Below, piece after piece: positions 1 to 7,652 of a DNA stretch of 64,000 nt. Under the pieces are notes generated by a model. The model did not search any database, was not told where the DNA came from, and was given only the letters and a program-made list of their open reading frames with translations. Origin of the DNA: Clostridium sp. JN-9 (lineage in GTDB: Bacteria > Bacillota > Clostridia > Clostridiales > Clostridiaceae). Position 1 is the first letter of the stretch; each line of letters begins with the position of its first letter. The position numbers and the translations under genes are program-made. Where the stretch lies: contig NZ_CP035280.1 in assembly GCF_004103695.1 (NCBI RefSeq), forward strand, positions 1,674,001 to 1,738,000. The letters are read 5' to 3'.

Positions 1-1
1 T

Positions 2-589
2 GAAATATATGAAAAACTTATATATGGAGATGAAAAGCATATCAGCATAGCAAGCCTTTCTAAGGATGCTTACAACAGGACTGTAGTAATAAATGGAGTT
101 TCAAAGACATATGCCATGACAGGATGGAGAATTGGATATGCTGCAGGCCCTGAGGAAGTAATTAAGCTTATGTCAAATATTCAAAGCCATACTACATCAA
201 ATGCAAATTCTATAGCTCAATATGCATCGGTAGAGGCATTAAATGGAGATAAGAGTGAAGTTGAAAAAATGATACAGGAATTTGCAAAAAGAAGAAATTA
301 TATGGTAGAAAGACTTGATGAGATTAAAGGATTAAGCTGTATTAAACCTAAGGGAGCTTTTTATGTAATGGTTAATCTGGATAGTGCTATAGGTAAAAAG
401 GCAGATAATACAGTTATTGAGGATTCAATAGTATTTTCAAAGTTACTTTTAGAAAAGGAAAAAGTGGCGGTAATTCCTGGAGCAGCCTTTGGAATGAATA
501 ATTATATAAGGCTTTCATATGCAACTTCAATGGAGAATATTAAAAAAGGACTGGATAGAATTAATAGATTTATGCTGTACATTAAATAA
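2..589 (+). CDS. PLP-dependent aminotransferase, class I/II (C-terminal part)
   Basis: This is the 3' part of a fold-type I aminotransferase of the aspartate aminotransferase family; the 5' end lies outside the window. The frame is open from base 2, so the ATG at 116 is internal. The Schiff-base lysine is visible in 'NGVSKTYAMTGWRIGY' (the SKT lysine, encoded near base 103), just before that ATG. The C-terminal small domain follows, with 'KPKGAFYVMVNL' and the substrate-carboxylate Arg in 'NYIRLSYATS'. It would transfer an amino group between an amino acid and 2-oxoglutarate in the cytosol. The substrate cannot be fixed, because the specificity-determining N-terminal part is missing. No convincing terminator follows. 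Confidence 0.9.
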   Translation, partial: EIYEKLIYGDEKHISIASLSKDAYNRTVVINGVSKTYAMTGWRIGYAAGPEEVIKLMSNIQSHTTSNANSIAQYASVEALNGDKSEVEKMIQEFAKRRNYMVERLDEIKGLSCIKPKGAFYVMVNLDSAIGKKADNTVIEDSIVFSKLLLEKEKVAVIPGAAFGMNNYIRLSYATSMENIKKGLDRINRFMLYIK

Positions 590-676
590 CTATTAATTTT
601 ATTTGAGATATTTTATGACTTTTTAAGTTTTTTTTAAATTAAATTGTGCAAAATGTAATTTATTCTAAACTTCAGG

Positions 677-704
677 TTGAACTTTTGGTCAAAAATGATA
701 TAAT
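677..704 (+). promoter_or_regulatory. Sigma-A promoter of ptsH
   Basis: TTGAAC (677-682) and TATAAT (699-704) are separated by 16 bases. The start would fall near base 711, about 50 bases before the HPr start codon. The match is close to consensus and no other gene lies between. Confidence 0.7.
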
Positions 705-761
705 TATGTAAGTGGTGTTTTACACAATAGTATATAATACAAATTAATAGGGGTGAAATGA

Positions 762-1022
762 ATGGTATCTAAAGAAGTTATAGTAAAAAGCTCAACAGGC
801 TTACATGCTAGACCAGCTACTTTGTTAGTAAAAAAGGCTTCTTCTTTTAAATCAGATATATCTGTAGAATTTAATGGAAAGAAAGCAAATGTTAAAAGTT
901 TAATTGGTGTATTATCTCTTGGAGTAACTAAAGATTCCAAGATTAAAGTTATTGCATCAGGCGATGACGAAGCTTTAGCAGCTGAAGAAATCGTTAAACT
1001 TATTGAATCTATAGAAGAATAA
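762..1022 (+). CDS. ptsH: HPr phosphocarrier protein of the PTS
   Basis: HPr is the cytosolic phosphocarrier that takes phosphate from PEP-dependent enzyme I on a histidine and passes it to sugar-specific EIIA proteins. The 86-residue length is normal. His15 sits in 'TGLHARPAT'. The regulatory serine is Ser46 in 'VKSLIGVLSLG', the target of HPr kinase in Firmicutes, so carbon catabolite control is expected. The ATG at 762 follows 'AGGGGTGA'. The gene has its own promoter and terminator and is therefore monocistronic. No enzyme I gene is next to it, as is usual in clostridia. Confidence 0.97.
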   Translation: MVSKEVIVKSSTGLHARPATLLVKKASSFKSDISVEFNGKKANVKSLIGVLSLGVTKDSKIKVIASGDDEALAAEEIVKLIESIEE

Positions 1023-1037
1023 TATTGATGTATAAAT

Positions 1038-1059
1038 AAAAGGCTCCAAGGAGCCTTTT
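1038..1059. terminator. Bidirectional terminator, ptsH / DUF378
   Basis: The hairpin AAAAGGCTCC-AA-GGAGCCTTTT is flanked by A and T runs on both sides. It serves ptsH on the + strand and the convergent DUF378 gene on the - strand. Confidence 0.85.
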
Positions 1060-1064
1060 ATTTA

Positions 1065-1283
1065 TTATGCTTTTATGGAGCTTTTCATTTTAATAAGAAT
1101 TAATATCATATTAAGACCAGCAATACCTAATAAAATATAAATTATTCTTGCAATCATAGGAGCAGGCTCACCAAATATTGCTGCTATTATATTAAAATTG
1201 AACAGCCCTAATAATCCCCAATTTATGGCCCCTAAAATAACAAGTATAGAAGAAATTTTGTCCATTAAATTAAATTTATACAT
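1065..1283 (-). CDS. DUF378 family small membrane protein
   Basis: This 72-residue protein has two hydrophobic segments (roughly residues 8-32 and 44-66) separated by a short loop. The 'ILVILGAINWGLLGLF' pattern is typical of DUF378 (YuzA-like) proteins. It should be an integral membrane protein with both helices in the cytoplasmic membrane. No biochemical role is established for the family. It lies convergent to ptsH with a shared terminator, and an 'AGGACTTT' ribosome binding region precedes the ATG at 1283. The neighbours give no functional clue. Confidence 0.8.
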   Translation of the reverse strand: MYKFNLMDKISSILVILGAINWGLLGLFNFNIIAAIFGEPAPMIARIIYILLGIAGLNMILILIKMKSSIKA

Positions 1284-1370
1284 TAAAGTCCTCCAAACAT
1301 ATTATTTCCTAATAGATTATATTTAAAAATATGAAAAATAGAACATATTTTATAAATAAAAATAGAAATT

Positions 1371-1413
1371 GACGAACATAATATATACAATAATAAATAA
1401 CATATGCTATAAT
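1371..1413 (+). promoter_or_regulatory. purB promoter with PurR-like site
   Basis: An extended -10 'TGCTATAAT' (1405-1413) lies about 50 bases before the purB start. Upstream, GACGAACATAAT (1371-1382) matches the CGAAC core of Gram-positive PurR boxes and resembles the TACGAACA and GTTCGTA motifs in front of purL in this window. Regulation by a purine repressor is inferred from that shared motif. Confidence 0.5.
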
Positions 1414-1464
1414 ATGAATGAATTGTATAAAATATATATTATTATGCGTAAGGAGAATTTAATT

Positions 1465-2895
1465 ATGAGAAATACATATAATACTCCATTAAACTCCAGG
1501 TATGCTTCTAAGGAAATGAGCTATTTATTCTCAGAAGAAATGAAATTCAAAACCTGGAGAAAATTATGGATAGCTTTAGCTGAAGGAGAGAAGGAATTGG
1601 GATTACCCATCACTGAGGAACAAATAAATGAGCTTAAAGCTTACAAAGATAATATAAATTATGATGTTGCAGAGGAAAGAGAAAAGGTTGTCAGACACGA
1701 TGTAATGAGCCATGTATATGCCTACGGAGTTCAATGCCCTAATGCAAAGGGCATAATTCATCTTGGAGCAACCAGCTGTTATGTTGGAGATAATACAGAT
1801 TTAATAATAATGAGAGAAGCAATGCTTTTAATTAAGAAAAAGATTATAAATATTATAAATGCTTTATCAAAGTTTGCTGTAAAATATAAAGAAATGCCTA
1901 CTTTAGGTTTTACTCATCTTCAGCCAGCGCAATTAACCACTGTTGGAAAAAGAGCAACATTATGGATTCAGGATTTGATTCTGGATATAGAAAATTTAGA
2001 TTATGTTATTGAAAACTTAAGATTCAGAGGAGTTAAAGGTACAACAGGTACACAGGCAAGTTTTATGGAATTGTTTAATGGTAATGAAGAACTTGTAAAA
2101 AAACTGGATAGGATAGTTACAAATAAAATGGGATTTACTAAAGAATTTATGGTCACAGGGCAGACATATCCTAGAAAAGTTGACTCAATAATATTAAATA
2201 CCATTTCTGAAATTGCACAAAGCGGGTATAAATTCAGCAACGATATCAGACTTCTTCAAAGTATGAAGGAAATTGAAGAGCCTTTTGAAAAAAATCAAAT
2301 AGGATCATCTGCCATGGCATATAAGAGAAACCCAATGAGAAGTGAACGTTTGGGTGCTTTAGCAAGATATATAATCGTAAATTCATTGAATCCTGCAATA
2401 ACAGCAGCTACTCAATGTTTTGAAAGGACGCTTGACGATTCTGCTAACAAGAGAATAGCAATACCAGAAGCTTTTCTTGCATTAGATGGAGTTCTTAACC
2501 TGTATTTAAACATAAGCAGCAATTTAGTTGTTTATGATAAAGTTATCAAATCCCATGTGAATAATGAGCTGCCATTTATGGCTACAGAAAATATTCTAAT
2601 GGAATGCGTAAAAAGAGGAGGAGACAGACAGGATCTTCATGAAAAAATCAGAATTCATTCTATGGAAGCTGGAAAAAGAGTTAAGGAATTAGGATTAAAT
2701 AACGACTTAATTGAAAGAATAATAAATGATAAAGCCTTTGGACTTTCAAAAGATGAAATATTGTCTTTAATTGATCCAAAAAAGTTTACTGGAAGAGCTG
2801 CAGGGCAGGTTGATGATTTTATAGCAGAACAGGTAAAACCTATTTTGGAATCAAATAAAGAAAGTCTTGGTGTTGAATCAGAAATAAATGTATAA
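1465..2895 (+). CDS. purB: Adenylosuccinate lyase
   Basis: PurB acts twice in purine synthesis: it removes fumarate from SAICAR and from adenylosuccinate. I start the gene at the ATG at 1465, preceded by 'AAGGAG', giving 476 residues, the usual size of this clostridial type. The frame extends upstream, but those 32 codons contain no better start. The fumarase/aspartase superfamily signature is present as 'GSSAMAYKRNPMRSE', and 'LGATSCYVGDNTD' and 'TLGFTHLQPAQ' supply the other active-site stretches. The C-terminal domain ends in a hydrophilic tail. It is followed by its own terminator. The other purine gene here, purL, is 36 kb away but shares the CGAAC motif. Confidence 0.96.
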   Translation: MRNTYNTPLNSRYASKEMSYLFSEEMKFKTWRKLWIALAEGEKELGLPITEEQINELKAYKDNINYDVAEEREKVVRHDVMSHVYAYGVQCPNAKGIIHLGATSCYVGDNTDLIIMREAMLLIKKKIINIINALSKFAVKYKEMPTLGFTHLQPAQLTTVGKRATLWIQDLILDIENLDYVIENLRFRGVKGTTGTQASFMELFNGNEELVKKLDRIVTNKMGFTKEFMVTGQTYPRKVDSIILNTISEIAQSGYKFSNDIRLLQSMKEIEEPFEKNQIGSSAMAYKRNPMRSERLGALARYIIVNSLNPAITAATQCFERTLDDSANKRIAIPEAFLALDGVLNLYLNISSNLVVYDKVIKSHVNNELPFMATENILMECVKRGGDRQDLHEKIRIHSMEAGKRVKELGLNNDLIERIINDKAFGLSKDEILSLIDPKKFTGRAAGQVDDFIAEQVKPILESNKESLGVESEINV

Positions 2896-2898
2896 ATA

Positions 2899-2934
2899 AA
2901 AGCATGAAGCAGGTTAGCTTCATGCTTTTATTTT
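2899..2934 (+). terminator. purB terminator
   Basis: A 12-base-pair stem AAAGCATGAAGC / GCTTCATGCTTT with loop AGGTTA is followed by TTATTTTT. Confidence 0.9.
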
Positions 2935-3592
2935 TACTTAAACAAATGAGGATTAAAGTTAACATAATAAGTATTATTAATGTTTTTAATGCAGGTATAC
3001 CATTTGCTCTGATTTATAAATATAAATAATAATAAAATTTAAAGGTACAAAAAGCTAGTTGATACACATTCTAAAAATATAATAAACATATAAAACGGTG
3101 CTATGTCAAAAATTGTAACTATATATAAAAATGAATCAACATAATTATGCCCAGGCTGTGAACTGTTATGATTGTGGTAATAATGCCCATAATTAATAAC
3201 ATGTGTTAATAACTTATTATTAAATTATTTTTGTATAACTGTATCAATAATATTAAATGTAAGGTATAACAGATATTATCAGCAACCCTCTTTTACAGTT
3301 ATACCATTCTCAATTGAAATTAACATATTGAAAGGTGATATATTATTATAAAATGACAAATATATACAACATATTTACTGAGCATTCAAATTGCTGACTA
3401 TAGTATAGAAAAATAGATAAAATTTTAATAATTCTAAGTTATATATAAAATATTTTAAAAACATTATTGCAGTAAATAAAAAATTTATTGAAAAAAGAAG
3501 GATTTTCACTCCCCTGCGTAGAATATTATATTCGCTAAATAACCATTTAGCGAAGTTGTAACTTATTTTTATTGTAAAAAGAAGGCGGAATA
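2935..3592. other. Gene-free AT-rich stretch between purB and the Xer recombinase
   Basis: No open frame of useful length or RNA gene was recognised in these roughly 650 bases. Two pieces of structure are visible. One is an 8-base inverted repeat GGTATAAC (3263-3270) / GTTATACC (3298-3305) with a 27-base spacer. The other is the dif-like region at 3513-3555, listed separately. The rest looks like low-complexity AT-rich DNA. Confidence 0.6.
3513..3555 (+). other. Candidate Xer (dif-like) recombination site
   Basis: The 28 bases from 3513 to 3540 split into two 11-base arms around a 6-base centre. The left arm is CCTGCGTAGAA, the centre TATTAT and the right arm ATTCGCTAAAT. By eye it matches the E. 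coli and B. subtilis dif sequences (from memory) at about 16 of 28 positions each; the left arm matches B. subtilis at 8 of 11. The core GAATAT-T-ATATTC is a perfect dyad. The right arm recurs inverted at 3545-3554 (TTCGCTAAAT-AACC-ATTTAGCGAA). It lies 38-80 bases before a tyrosine recombinase gene. Function is inferred. Confidence 0.4.
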
Positions 3593-4579
3593 ATGAAATA
3601 TGATTTGAAAAATGTTTTTGACCCGGATTTGCCCAAAAGCGTTAATGACTTTTTTAATTATTTAGATACCATCAAGGGAAAATCAAAAAATACTATAGAT
3701 GGCTATAAAGTTGATCTAACAATGTTTTTTAGATTTTTAAAATTATATAAAGGTATTACAAGTAAGACGGATGCATTTGAGCAGATAAAGATAAATGACA
3801 TTGATAATAAATTTATAAGAGATATCAGTCTCCAGGATCTATATGCTTTTATTGCCTTTGCTGAGAGCTATAGAAATAACGGAAATTATGCCAGAGCCAG
3901 AAAAGTAGCTACTTTGAAATCCTATTTTAAATATCTTCAAGGCAAAGCAAAGATAATAGATGAAAATCCTGCTATGGAGCTGGAATCTCCAAAGATAAAT
4001 AAGAGAAACCCTATTTATCTTACATTGGATGAAAGCAAAAAGCTTCTAAAATCTATTGATGGCAGATATAAAGAACGGGATTACTGCATTATTACCATTT
4101 TTTTAAATTGTGGATTAAGACTTTCAGAGCTTTGCGGAATAAATATTTCTAATTTAAAGGAAGATACTCTTACTGTAATTGGCAAAGGAAATAAGGAAAG
4201 AACAGTGTATCTAAATAATGCATGCATTAAGGCCATTAATAATTATTTGCAGGTAAGGAACCTGGATTTTGATAAAATTAAGGACAAGGATGCCCTTTTT
4301 ATTAGTAAGAATTATACAAGAATTAATAAAAGATCTGTTGAATTAATGTTAAAGAAGTATCTGAAACAATCTAATTTAGATGTGGAAAAATATACTCCTC
4401 ATAAGCTTCGTCATACTGCTGCCACTTTGATGTACAAGTATGGTAATGTGGATATCAGAAGTCTGCAAAAGATACTTGGGCATGAGAATATTTCAACTAC
4501 TCAGATATATACACATGTTGACGATGAAAAACTTAGAGAAGCTGTAAATTCCAATCCTCTAAGTGATGAGGAAGAGTAA
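3593..4579 (+). CDS. Tyrosine recombinase, XerC/XerD-like
   Basis: A 328-residue phage-integrase-family recombinase. The N-terminal SAM-like DNA-binding domain covers about residues 12-125 ('KSKNTIDGYKVDLTMFFRFL'). The catalytic domain covers about 140-320 and holds the family residues: Arg in 'NCGLRLSELC', Lys in 'VIGKGNKER', HxxR in 'HKLRHTAATLM', His in 'LGHENISTTQIY' and the nucleophilic Tyr in 'QIYTHV'. It is slightly longer than typical XerC/XerD (about 300), mostly in the N-terminal half. Such enzymes resolve chromosome dimers at dif. No phage or transposon genes surround it and a dif-like site lies directly upstream, so a chromosomal housekeeping role is more likely than a mobile-element integrase. 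The ATG at 3593 follows 'AGGCGG'. Confidence 0.9.
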   Translation: MKYDLKNVFDPDLPKSVNDFFNYLDTIKGKSKNTIDGYKVDLTMFFRFLKLYKGITSKTDAFEQIKINDIDNKFIRDISLQDLYAFIAFAESYRNNGNYARARKVATLKSYFKYLQGKAKIIDENPAMELESPKINKRNPIYLTLDESKKLLKSIDGRYKERDYCIITIFLNCGLRLSELCGINISNLKEDTLTVIGKGNKERTVYLNNACIKAINNYLQVRNLDFDKIKDKDALFISKNYTRINKRSVELMLKKYLKQSNLDVEKYTPHKLRHTAATLMYKYGNVDIRSLQKILGHENISTTQIYTHVDDEKLREAVNSNPLSDEEE

Positions 4580-4582
4580 AGC

Positions 4583-4614
4583 AAAAGCATGGAAGGATTC
4601 AGCCCCATGCTTTT
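4583..4614 (+). terminator. Terminator of the Xer recombinase gene
   Basis: Stem AAAAGCATGG / CCATGCTTTT with an 11-base loop, ending in a T run immediately before the convergent gene. Confidence 0.85.
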
Positions 4615-4619
4615 TACCA

Positions 4620-5105
4620 TTAATTTTTGTATTTTGATGGCTTGAGTTTTATTAAACCTGGAAATTGTTCTTCAAATAAACTATCTAATTTGGTGTTGTC
4701 TTCTAATACTTCACCTAATCCATTAACATCATCAATAAATTCCACATTCATGTCCATTACGTCAACATAATCATCATTATTGTAATTTGAATCATGTTCT
4801 TCCGTTGAGTAATCATCATCTAAATATTCATCATCGGAGCAGTCATCCTCTGAATATTCATCATCAGAACAATCCTCATCATGGTGTTCTTCTATATTAG
4901 TTTCTTCATGCTGGATTTTATCAGCATATTTTTCATCTTCAATAATTTCATCTATTTTAATTGCCTTTGTGTCTATCCACTGCTCTTCCAGGCATTTACC
5001 GCAGTTATTGCATATTTTATTTGGGTCTAAATCACAAATATCGCATTTCCCGCAATCATCACAGGATTTATTATCGTCAAATATACATTTTTTTTCTTTC
5101 ATCAT
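4620..5105 (-). CDS. Cys-rich, acidic-repeat protein of unknown function
   Basis: A 161-residue protein with two contrasting parts. Residues 7-38 hold eight cysteines in the pattern C-x7-C-x2-C-x2-C-x2-C-x7-C-x2-C-x2-C, which suggests a metal or Fe-S binding knuckle. Residues about 50-125 are almost entirely Asp, Glu, Ser, Tyr and Asn, with a repeated 'CSDDEYSEDD' / 'CSDDEYLDDD' unit. The C-terminal 35 residues look globular again ('LDSLFEEQFPGLIKL'). There is no signal peptide. It is divergent from lexA, 169 bases away, so the LexA box between them could affect both genes. I do not recognise a named family; the acidic stretch may be an expanded linker. Confidence 0.75.
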   Translation of the reverse strand: MMKEKKCIFDDNKSCDDCGKCDICDLDPNKICNNCGKCLEEQWIDTKAIKIDEIIEDEKYADKIQHEETNIEEHHDEDCSDDEYSEDDCSDDEYLDDDYSTEEHDSNYNNDDYVDVMDMNVEFIDDVNGLGEVLEDNTKLDSLFEEQFPGLIKLKPSKYKN

Positions 5106-5206
5106 TTTATCCCTCTAATTTATATAATTTCGTTTATTTTCTTGTACATTATATCAAAGTAATAATATTTTATCAAATATATATATTGTGTTTTTTGGGC
5201 ATAATA

Positions 5207-5246
5207 AGAACATAAGTTTGATGTTTCACATTTTATATGATATAAT
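5207..5246 (+). promoter_or_regulatory. lexA promoter with LexA box
   Basis: AGAACATAAGTTTG (5207-5220) matches the Gram-positive LexA operator CGAAC-N4-GTTCG in its GAAC-N4-GTTTG core. It overlaps the -35 TTGATG (5218-5223), which is followed by a 17-base spacer and a perfect TATAAT (5241-5246). This geometry predicts autorepression of lexA. Confidence 0.8.
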
Positions 5247-5274
5247 TACTTTAAAGATTGTGAGGTGTTGATGA

Positions 5275-5886
5275 ATGACCGAACCTAAAAGTTCAAAGCA
5301 AAAAGAAATATATGATTACATAAAAAGTCAAATACATTTAAAAGGTTATCCCCCTTCTGTTAGGGAAATATGCAGCGCTGTAGGTCTGAGTTCTACATCT
5401 ACTGTGCATGGCCATTTAGCAAGACTTGAGAAAAAAGGCCTGATAAGAAGGGATCCTACTAAACCAAGGGCTATTGAAGTTTTAGAAGAAACTTCTATGA
5501 GAAAAGAATTAGTGGATATTCCAATCATTGGAACTGTAACTGCCGGAAAGCCAATTTTGGCAATAGAAAATATAGAGGATTCTTTTCCTATACCTATCAG
5601 TTATATTAAAAGTAATAATCAGCATTTCATGTTGAAGGTTAAAGGCGAAAGTATGATTGATGCAGGTATATACAGTGGAGATTTAGCAATTATTGAGCAG
5701 GTTAGCACTGCAGAAAATGGCGAAATTGTTGTTGCGCTAATAGGAAATGAAGCTACTATAAAAAGGTTTTATAAGGAAGAAGGCCATATACGTCTTCAGC
5801 CTGAAAATAAAACTATGAGTCCAATTATAGTTGATGACTGTCAAATCCTTGGCAGACTTGTTGGATTATTTAGAGATTATAAATAA
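5275..5886 (+). CDS. lexA: LexA repressor
   Basis: LexA is the SOS repressor that cleaves itself when RecA filaments form. The 203-residue protein has the N-terminal winged helix-turn-helix (residues 1-70, '[20 protein letters not shown]'). The cleavage site is Ala90-Gly91 in 'GTVTAGKP'. The catalytic pair is Ser126 ('[10 protein letters not shown]') and Lys163 ('ATIKRFY'). The ATG at 5275 is chosen because GAGGTG ends 7 bases upstream; the ATG at 5271 is out of frame. It is autoregulated by the upstream box, and its terminator is shared with the convergent downstream gene. Confidence 0.98.
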   Translation: MTEPKSSKQKEIYDYIKSQIHLKGYPPSVREICSAVGLSSTSTVHGHLARLEKKGLIRRDPTKPRAIEVLEETSMRKELVDIPIIGTVTAGKPILAIENIEDSFPIPISYIKSNNQHFMLKVKGESMIDAGIYSGDLAIIEQVSTAENGEIVVALIGNEATIKRFYKEEGHIRLQPENKTMSPIIVDDCQILGRLVGLFRDYK

Positions 5887-5888
5887 AA

Positions 5889-5925
5889 AATATAAGCTGC
5901 TTATGTTAAAGCAGCTTATATTTTT
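5889..5925. terminator. Bidirectional terminator, lexA / PLP protein gene
   Basis: Stem AATATAAGCTGC / GCAGCTTATATT with a 10-base loop, A-rich on the left and T-rich on the right. It lies between the convergent genes. Confidence 0.9.
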
Positions 5926-5927
5926 AT

Positions 5928-7220
5928 CTATTTTGAATTTTTTAAAACCTCTGTAAGTGCAATTAATATTCCTATTTTAGCATGGTCAAAATTCAAACCG
6001 CCTTGAAGATAACCTATGTAAGGTTCCCTTATTGGTGCATCTGCAGAAAGTTCTATGGATGATCCCTGAATAAATGATCCTGCTGCCATTATTACCTTAT
6101 CTTCATATCCTGGCATATCCCATGGCTCGCATTGAACAAAGGAATCAACTGGGGACCCCTTTTGAATTCCCTTACAAAAACTTATCAATTTATTTTTATC
6201 ATTAAATTTAATGGATTGAATTATATCACTTCTTTTATCTGTGTACTTAGGAAGCACTTCAAAACCTGCAAGTTCCATGATCCTGGCACAGAATATTGCC
6301 CCTTTTAAAGCTTCAATAGAAACATGAGGAGCAAAGAATAAGCCTTGAAACAAAAGCCTCATTACACCAAAGGTAGAGCCGCACTCTCCCCCTATTCCAG
6401 GGACAGTCAGCCTGTATGAAGCTTGCAGCACATATTCCTCTTTGCCTGCAATATATCCTCCTGTTGGAGCTATTCCTCCACCAATATTTTTTATCAAAGA
6501 ACCAGCAATTAAATCAGCTCCTACTTCAGTAGGTTCTTTTGTGTCAATAAACTCACCATAGCAATTATCTACAAAGCAGATAACATTTGGATTAATATTT
6601 TTTACAAAATCAATTATTTCCTTTATTTCAGAAATAAGTAATGATTTTCTCCATCCATAACCTGTAGAACGCTGAATATGAACTATTTTAATACTTGCAT
6701 CAGTTGTTAATGCTTGTCTGATTCCATCAAAATCTACTTTTCCCTGGCTGGTTAAATCTATTTGTTTGTATTTAACGCCAAAATCTTTTAAAGAACCAAT
6801 ATTCTTATTACCGCTGATTCCAATAATGCTATGTAAAGTATCATATGGTTCTCCACATACAGAAAGCAGAGTATCACCGGGTCTTAAATTGCCAAAAAGT
6901 GCTGCACCTAAGGCATGTGTTCCATTGACGAAATGAGGTCTTACCAAAGCAGATTCAGTATTAAAAATCCTGGCATATACTTTATCAAGGGAGTCTCTTC
7001 CTATATCTCCATATCCGTAACCAGTAGAATTTGTAAAATGTGAATCGCTTATTCTTTCATCCTGAAAAGCCTTTAGTACTTTTATCTGATTAAATTCCCT
7101 AATCTCATCATATGCATTAAACTGAGAACTTATATCCTTCATAGTCTGTTCATATAAATCTATCACGGCATCACTTATGCCATATGTATTTTTTAAATTA
7201 TCCTTTGTTGCGTCAAGCAT
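5928..7220 (-). CDS. Methionine gamma-lyase / 'aluminium resistance' family PLP protein
   Basis: A 430-residue fold-type I PLP enzyme of the YnbB group, often annotated as aluminium resistance or cystathionine beta-lyase family protein. Visible features include 'VRPHFVNGTHALGAALFG', the PLP-stacking region 'VCGEPYDTLHSIIG', the conserved Asp in 'ICFVDNCYGEF', and the likely Schiff-base lysine in 'AGSLIKNIGGGIAPTGGY'. It probably cleaves or eliminates from a sulfur or other substituted amino acid, but the substrate is not established for this group. It is the last gene of the hfq-mutS block, and GGAGG lies upstream of the ATG at 7220. The hfq terminator separates it partly from hfq. Confidence 0.88.
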   Translation of the reverse strand: MLDATKDNLKNTYGISDAVIDLYEQTMKDISSQFNAYDEIREFNQIKVLKAFQDERISDSHFTNSTGYGYGDIGRDSLDKVYARIFNTESALVRPHFVNGTHALGAALFGNLRPGDTLLSVCGEPYDTLHSIIGISGNKNIGSLKDFGVKYKQIDLTSQGKVDFDGIRQALTTDASIKIVHIQRSTGYGWRKSLLISEIKEIIDFVKNINPNVICFVDNCYGEFIDTKEPTEVGADLIAGSLIKNIGGGIAPTGGYIAGKEEYVLQASYRLTVPGIGGECGSTFGVMRLLFQGLFFAPHVSIEALKGAIFCARIMELAGFEVLPKYTDKRSDIIQSIKFNDKNKLISFCKGIQKGSPVDSFVQCEPWDMPGYEDKVIMAAGSFIQGSSIELSADAPIREPYIGYLQGGLNFDHAKIGILIALTEVLKNSK

Positions 7221-7307
7221 TTACTACTTAACCTCCTTCTAAAAAAGTCACTATAAAATATAATCTAAAGTAAATATCCATAGAGTAACAAAATATATAA
7301 TAGCATA

Positions 7308-7342
7308 TAAAAAAAGAATAGGCAAACTGGAAGCCTATTCTT
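7308..7342 (-). terminator. hfq terminator, overlapping the stop codon
   Basis: On the minus strand AAGAATAGGC / GCCTATTCTT with a 9-base loop, followed by TTTTTTT. The stem begins inside the hfq stop codon. Confidence 0.88.
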
Positions 7343-7583
7343 AAATTTCATCTTCTTCGTTACTTGTAAATAATACAGGTTTAAATGGAGTTATTGTGGA
7401 TATAGCATGCTTATATATCATCATTTGTCTTCCATCACAATCTAATACTACGGTAAAGCTGTCAAAACCTTTAACAATACCTTTTAACTGAAATCCATTT
7501 GTCAAATAAACAGTTACTGTTATTTTATTTTTTCGAGTGCTATTTAAAAATATATCCTGAAGATTGTTTGTAGTTTTATTCAT
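7341..7583 (-). CDS. hfq: RNA chaperone Hfq
   Basis: Hfq forms hexamers that bind U-rich and A-rich RNA and mediate small-RNA regulation. I place the start at the ATG at 7583 (80 residues) because GGAGG ends 9 bases upstream; a GTG at 7592 overlaps the ribosome binding site. Sm1 is seen in '[22 protein letters not shown]' and Sm2 in '[13 protein letters not shown]', where bacterial Hfq has Y-K-H-A. The tail is short and acidic ('SNEEDEI'), as usual in clostridia. It follows miaA by about 70 bases, the classical miaA-hfq pairing. Confidence 0.97.
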   Translation of the reverse strand: MNKTTNNLQDIFLNSTRKNKITVTVYLTNGFQLKGIVKGFDSFTVVLDCDGRQMMIYKHAISTITPFKPVLFTSNEEDEI

Positions 7584-7652
7584 ATATTTCACCCTCCATA
7601 CATAAGTTTATCTTTGTTTAATTCTATATTAATGTAGTAAAATCCTTTATTT

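Noticed and set aside
1369-1464. Upstream extension of purB
   Set aside because: The frame is open but lacks a ribosome binding site and includes the promoter; AAGGAG precedes the ATG at 1465.
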